From assembly GCA_003254885.1 (NCBI GenBank), contig QANT01000892.1, positions 1 through 21,317 on the forward strand: a stretch of 21,317 nt of DNA, written 5' to 3'. The DNA comes from Purshia tridentata (lineage: Eukaryota > Streptophyta > Magnoliopsida > Rosales > Rosaceae). Numbering within the stretch: position 1 is the stretch's first letter; each line of letters begins with the position of its first letter. A program made the translations under genes and the position numbers. Below, in pieces: positions 16,775-21,317 of this stretch. The notes under the pieces were generated by a model. That model searched no databases, was not told the DNA's origin, and saw only the letters and a list, made by a program, of their open reading frames with translations.

Positions 16775-18199
16775 GTTAAACTCTTTCTCTCGTCCTTTGT
16801 TCTCGTTAATCATTCGTAGTCTCTGTTGTTTTCTGAGTTAGGGTTCTTTCTCTTTGTTTGTTTTGATTTCGCTCGTGTTTGTTTGCTTGTAAGGGTTATC
16901 GAGTTAGGGTTCTTCCACTGTGATTATTAGTTTAAGTACTTGAGATTCAGATTCTATTTTATCGTAATTTTTCTGTCTGTTAAATTCGTTTGGCGGACAA
17001 GCAGAGTGCTTTTACTTTGTCGGTATTGCGATTCTGCTACAAATATAATTGGTGTTTTCATTGTTTAGGCAGCCAAACTGTGCTTGAAATGTTTATTTTG
17101 ATGAGATTGCAAATCTACCACTTCTGTGCTCTTTGTTCTCATATGTCATTACCATCATTCTAGGAGCGTCTTTAGTATTATTATTATTATTATTATTTTA
17201 ATGGGTGTAAGGATATGAAAATGCCCAAGGTTGAATTTTGAAATGGGGTTTCACTACGACTGTGTCATCGGTATATCTGGTTAATTTGGGTAACTTTACT
17301 TTAGTATCTCCAGTGGGCTTTATTTAGTGTTTTTGGTACAAAGTTAGTGTTTTACTGTCATAAATATGTATACACACACAGACCTGTGTGTATAAATATT
17401 GCTCTGTTATATGCTGGTTTACAGTATTAGCTTTGTAAGTTTTGGAATGCAATGGTTACTTTTTCTGTGAAACGTATGTTGGTATGATAAACACTATTTT
17501 GCTGTTCTTACCATCTTAAAACATTTTCTTGCACATGCACATTTCTTTGGATGTCTTTTCACATGGCTAACTTGTTCTTTGATATTTTAATTTAGATAAG
17601 CTGAAATTTGAAGCTAATTGTTGATTTTTATTGCTATAGTAGATATTTATTGCCATAGAATTCGGACATTTCTTTGGATGTCTTTTCACATGGCTAACTT
17701 GTTCTTTGATATTTTAATTTAGATGAGCTGAAATTTGAAGCTAATTGTTGATTTTTATTGCTATAGAATTCGGACATTTCTTTGGACGTCTTTTCACATT
17801 GCTAACTTGTTCTTTGATATATTAATTTGGATAAGCTGAAATTTGAAGCTAATTGTTGATTTTATTGCTATAGAATTTGGAAGGTGTGTTGAACTCAATT
17901 ATGGTGTTTGTTTCTGTGTCAGTATGAGAAGTTAAACAATTGATGTGCCCTTTCATGAGCTGTATGTTGATGCTTCATATATGTTTTTGCTTAAGTTTTT
18001 AAGAGTGATGCTTATTTTTCTTAATATATTATGAAAAACATAGTTAAATTGTTCATTATTTGTTACACTGAAAACAAAAGACTGCTGTGCTGGAGGTTTA
18101 ACTGCTCTAAAATTCAGAATACGATAATATTACTTGAGAGACAATGTTCTGGCTCTTGATTTTTTTTTTCTTTTTTAATGTTGCCTTCTTTTAACGCAG
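16775..18199 (+). other. Inferred 5'UTR intron 1 of BTF3 (about 1.4 kb)
   Basis: T-rich sequence typical of plant introns, with a GT start and a TTTTTTAATG...TTTAACGCAG end directly before ATG. A long leader intron is common in highly expressed plant housekeeping genes and often raises expression. It contains an (ATT)n run at about 17178-17197 and the triplicated unit at 17539-17880. Confidence 0.6.
17539..17880 (+). repeat. Three-copy tandem duplication inside intron 1
   Basis: Copies start at 17539, 17666 and 17774. Each has ACATTTCTTTGGA[T/C]GTCTTT, then CACAT[G/T]GCTAACTTGTTCTTT, GAT[A/G]AGCTGAAATTTGAAGC and ATTGTTGATTTT...TTGCTATAG. Spacings are 127 and 108 bp; the first copy has an extra TAGATATTTATTGCCA insertion near its end. 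Each copy ends with TTGCTATAG, which could act as a cryptic splice acceptor. The high similarity points to a recent duplication. Confidence 0.92.
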
Positions 18200-20123
18200 A
18201 TGAATCGGGAGAGACTTATGAAGATGGCTGGTGCTGTTCGCACTGGTGGAAAGGGTAGCATGAGGAGGTGGGTACTTTTTCAGTTTGAAACTTCTGTTAT
18301 ATACCAAGTTAACTGACAGAGGCTGAAATGTGTGTTAAATTTAATGGTTATATTTAAAAGATTGTTGTTGTTGATTATTGATATACGATCCAGTTTCATG
18401 TCTAACATGCCCCTTAATATAGTGGATGTTCATTGGTCTGCTTGCATTATACTGTGTTTTATAGAGTATTTACTTGGTCAAGTTATTTATTTGCTATTTG
18501 ATGAAGCACTTTTGTCTGATGGCACATTGAGTAGATTATTTTTTGTTGTTGTTCAATGTCTTTTCATATTCTTGTGTACTTTGAGAATAGCAATGCCCTA
18601 GCTTGCTGCTCTTCCCATGCATAACAGGAAAATTTCTACTCTGATTGATTCCATAACGCATTGCGGTTGTACCAATGAACAAACCAAGAAAAAAAAATGC
18701 AGCCTTTTGGGGAAATTGGCAAATTTACTGTAATCTGCAGTTCTGAATTTGGTGCATTAGGTAGTTCTAACAGAATCTCCAAGAGACTCCCCAAACCCAA
18801 ATGCTCAAGTTTAAAGAGCCCTTATTTAAAAAGTAAGCTCCCATAGACTTTATGTAATGGCCTTTTAAGTGGAGAGCCTACTCTAGCTCTCCAAATGTGA
18901 AGTGTGATGGGCTCTCTATTCAATATAATATGATAAAACTTTGTACCATCAAATGGAAGAAGTATTATTAGTTAAATAAAATAGTAAAGTGAGCAGACCA
19001 AAATAAAAGTAATTCAAATGGTGAAAAACTGAAATTTTCAGTTAGCGTTAAATGTGCCCTCTAATTTGGAGAAGATGCTCCCTAAAGTAGACAGCTTTAT
19101 TAGGGAATGGCTTATTGTGTTTAACTGCCCTTGAACTGCATTGTATTTATAATGTATTTTCAGTGGTTTGCTCTGCCCATCTGCCAATTGTCAGCCATAA
19201 AGATCTTACTCATTTCTGTAGTCGTATTGTATTTATTATGGATTCATTGCTGTCTTATCTTTATTTTTTGTTTGTACGTGATTTGTTTCTTTATTTCTGA
19301 TATTAACTACAGAAAGAAGAAGGCTGTTCACAAGACAACCACCACAGACGACAAAAGGCTTCAGAGCACCCTTAAGAGAATAGGGGTAAATGCCATTCCT
19401 GCAATTGAGGAAGTCAACATTTTTAAGGATGATGTAGTTATTCAGTTCATAAACCCCAAAGGTGAGGCCATCCTGACAATTCGGATCTTGTATAACTTTT
19501 TTTTAACTTGTGTATATATGCTGATTTTCCTTGTCTGCTGCAGTTCAAGCTTCCATTGCTGCCAACACTTGGGTTGTTAGCGGTTCTCCTCAAACGAAGA
19601 GTATGCCCCTATTGCTTTTCTATATTTTAGATTTGAAATTATGATTTTACATGTGAATAGTTTTGGTGTCTTCAGATTGGAAATGTGCCTGTTATTTATA
19701 AAAACTGACAGGATTATTTTTGGTTTACAACCATTTTGTTTTTTTTTTTTTTAAATTTCTCCAAACTTAACATATTTTCTTCTTAATTGTAGAATTGCAG
19801 GATATTCTTCCTAGTATTATCAGCCACTTAGGTAAGTGTGCTTGTGTTTTTTTTTAATTTTTTTGTTATTGCTTAATGCTTGTGCGAGCTTCATTTATGA
19901 AGGACCTATGAAATTCTGAGATCCTCCATTATTTTCAGGGCCAGATAACTTGGACAACTTGAAGAAGCTGGCAGAACAGTTCCAGAAGCAAGCACCTGGT
20001 GCTGGTGCTGGTGGAACCACTGCCCAAGAGGATGATGATGATGAGGTACCGGAGCTTGTTGCTGGGGAGACCTTTGAAGCTGCTGCAGAGGAGAAGGACA
20101 AGGAGGAGAATCAAGCTTCTTAG
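18200..20123 (+). CDS. BTF3: Nascent polypeptide-associated complex subunit beta (BTF3), 5 coding exons
   Basis: The exons are 18200-18267, 19313-19461, 19544-19600, 19793-19831 and 19939-20123, with GT...AG at every intron. The spliced frame is 498 nt and encodes 165 aa. The protein starts [20 protein letters not shown] and has the basic RRKKK motif at residues 22-26, used by NAC-beta to contact the ribosome. The NAC domain follows (about 37-102, including [27 protein letters not shown] and [20 protein letters not shown]). After it come [20 protein letters not shown], a short Gly/Ala linker and an acidic tail ([20 protein letters not shown]). NAC-beta pairs with NAC-alpha at the ribosomal exit tunnel to shield nascent chains and to limit wrong targeting to the ER; BTF3 is also described as a transcription factor. 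Length and motifs equal the usual plant form, with no broken codon, so the gene looks intact. The start is set by the conserved MNRE...[13 protein letters not shown]-terminus, right after the intron acceptor. Confidence 0.97.
18268..19312 (+). other. BTF3 intron 2 (1,045 bp)
   Basis: The donor is AG|GTGGGT and the acceptor ATTAACTACAG|AAAG. It splits codon 23 (AG/A, Arg). At over 1 kb it is far longer than introns 3-5 (82, 192 and 107 bp). Its middle third has the hallmarks of a MITE insertion, which probably explains the length. Confidence 0.9.
18765..19100. mobile_element. Probable MITE inside BTF3 intron 2
   Basis: The left side CAGAATCTCCAAGAGACTCC (about 18771-18790) and the right side GGAGAAGATGCTCCCTAAAG (about 19067-19086) are roughly inverted to each other: AGAATCTCCAA against ATCTTCTCCAA on minus, each near an AGGG/TTAGG word. 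Internal CTCTCCAAATGTGAAG and GGGCTCTCT words add further partial inverted matches. Length (about 320 bp), AT-rich core and intronic position fit a MITE. No clear target duplication was found, so the family is open. Confidence 0.5.
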
Positions 20124-20360
20124 GGTTGCAATGGGATTTGTGCCATTTTATATACTTTCAATGTGTTGAAAGTTTTTGATTTTGCTTTTACCTTTTCCAA
20201 GTCTTACCATGTTTTATTCGAAGGATAGTAGTTACTTTTTTCGGAATTGCTAATGCATGTGCTTTGATGGTAATTTTCCATGTTGAAGATTATTATCTTT
20301 TCTATGGTCAAGTACTGTCCTGTATATTTCTTTGGTTAGGATAAAGAATATCGCTTAATT
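20124..20360 (+). other. Inferred BTF3 3'UTR and polyadenylation region
   Basis: After the TAG stop the sequence is T-rich with TTTGTGCC and TTTTGATTTTGC words. An A-rich GGATAAAGAATAT element at about 20339-20351 could serve as a near-upstream polyadenylation element, although plant signals are loose and earlier sites are possible. The 3' end is not fixed by the sequence. Confidence 0.4.
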
Positions 20361-21317
20361 TTGGGCCTGAATGTGGATTTAACCAGGCTTGGGTTTTTAT
20401 TTTGAAAAGTTTCCTTTATTTTGGGTTAATTGTTGACTTTTAGAAGCAATTGGGTTCTATTAGTTTATTTATTGCCATGTTCTTTTATTTCTGTAGGAAA
20501 AGTTCTTGCAAACCAACTTTGAGGATGCTACGTTCGTTTTGTTCTAATTGAAGACTATTAATTTGCTTGATAGTGCTTATAGAAGCTATGAAAGTGCTTT
20601 TAAATAGTTAAAAGCACTCTGTGTTTGAACCAAAAAAATAAGGGTTAATTATATTTTTGGTCTTTGTGTTTTACACAAAAAACAAATTTGATATTCTGGT
20701 TTCAAAATTCTAATTTTGATCTTTGGGTTTTTGTTTATTAACAATTGTGGTTCTTTAGTGGTATTTTTCAAATTACATGTATTTATCTATATATATAAAG
20801 TTAAAAATAGAGTAAAATGATTAAATTTATGAATTTAAAAAATACCTCACTTTAAAAATAGGTATTCATAATATTATTTATTAGTAAAAGACAAAAATGT
20901 AAAATAGAATAATTAAAATTAAAAAATACAAAAAAATAGTATTATACCCTTATTTTTAGCAACCCACTTTTACATCACTATTATTTTAAGACAAATAAAT
21001 TATTAAAGTTTTTAATTAAATATTTAGAAAAGTCAATTAACACGTGCAACACGCGTAACAAAAGACTAGTATATATAATGGAAGAATGAGGAGGAAAGTT
21101 AAACATTCTAAAATCCAACATTGCCTTTTGTTAATTAAAAGATTAAAATCAAACAACTTAATATTTTGAGAGTAAAGTAATAAAATAAAATAATTAGAAT
21201 TGACAAATAAAATAAAATAAAAAATCACACCTCTCCTTATTTTTAGCAACCCATTTAACCCTTCTAATTCTTTTGTAGGAAAAATAATTTCTTTTTTAAA
21301 AAAATTCTATTTAAAAA
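20361..21317. other. AT-rich right flank with a possible TIR-element start
   Basis: No gene is visible. AGGGTTAATTATATTTTTGG followed by TCTTTGTG (20640-20667) resembles a terminal sequence common to plant TIR elements, and related TTTGATCTTTGGGTTTTTG words follow. No matching opposite end lies in the window, so the element would be truncated or extend beyond it. CCTTATTTTTAGCAACCCA occurs twice in direct orientation (about 20949 and 21235), each after an A/T-rich AATAAAATAATTA-like run, hinting at a duplicated unit of about 287 bp. Confidence 0.4.

Noticed and set aside
18332..18601. 89-codon frame in intron 2 of BTF3
   Set aside because: It lies wholly within the intron, is T-rich and hydrophobic by composition, and has no recognisable domain.
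19131..19580. 149-codon open frame across intron 2, exon 3 and intron 3 of BTF3
   Set aside because: It is a genomic read-through of the exon 3 frame into flanking introns. The splice sites on both sides restore the conserved NAC-beta sequence.

Overview
This window is eukaryotic nuclear DNA from a flowering plant, most likely a eudicot. The signs are one intron-containing housekeeping gene with plant splice signals, long AT-rich stretches, and a dense layering of plant transposable elements, including terminal-inverted-repeat elements, LTR-like sequence and minisatellites. The species cannot be named from sequence alone.

Only one intact gene is supported. It is a complete plus-strand gene for the beta subunit of the nascent polypeptide-associated complex (BTF3/NACB). 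Its coding exons lie at 18200-18267, 19313-19461, 19544-19600, 19793-19831 and 19939-20123 and encode 165 aa. A likely 5'UTR intron (16775-18199) puts the promoter near 16600-16700, about 170 bp from the end of a transposon-like repeat. Intron 1 carries a three-copy tandem duplication, and intron 2 probably carries a MITE.

From left to right, 1-5.8 kb is AT-rich repeat debris. It holds a partial dispersed repeat whose second copy lies just upstream of BTF3, clustered ATTGTTACTGT palindromes, a 150-bp-arm fold-back (2805-3224), an exact-period 80-bp duplication, a 40-bp x3 repeat, and GGTATG-rich and telomere-like tracts. From 5789 to 11655 is a nest of related elements with TGTAACACCCCG-type ends. 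Two of them form a giant inverted repeat with arms of about 1.55 kb, and a 27/54-bp GC-rich minisatellite lies between the second and third copies. From 12449 to 13914 is a sharply bounded Mutator-like element with a perfect 9-bp target-site duplication. It carries a decayed polygalacturonase (GH28) gene fragment on the minus strand, so it looks like a Pack-MULE. From 14.4 to 15.2 kb there is a duplicated unit of about 336 bp, plus a 31-bp palindromic repeat of the same design as one inside the MULE. A second candidate TIR element fills 15276-16523. After BTF3, the right end is AT-rich with the start of another possible TIR element.

The strongest observations are the Pack-MULE with its captured polygalacturonase exons, the giant inverted repeat, and the 31-bp palindromic repeat shared by two separate loci. 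No RNA genes or CRISPR arrays were seen.
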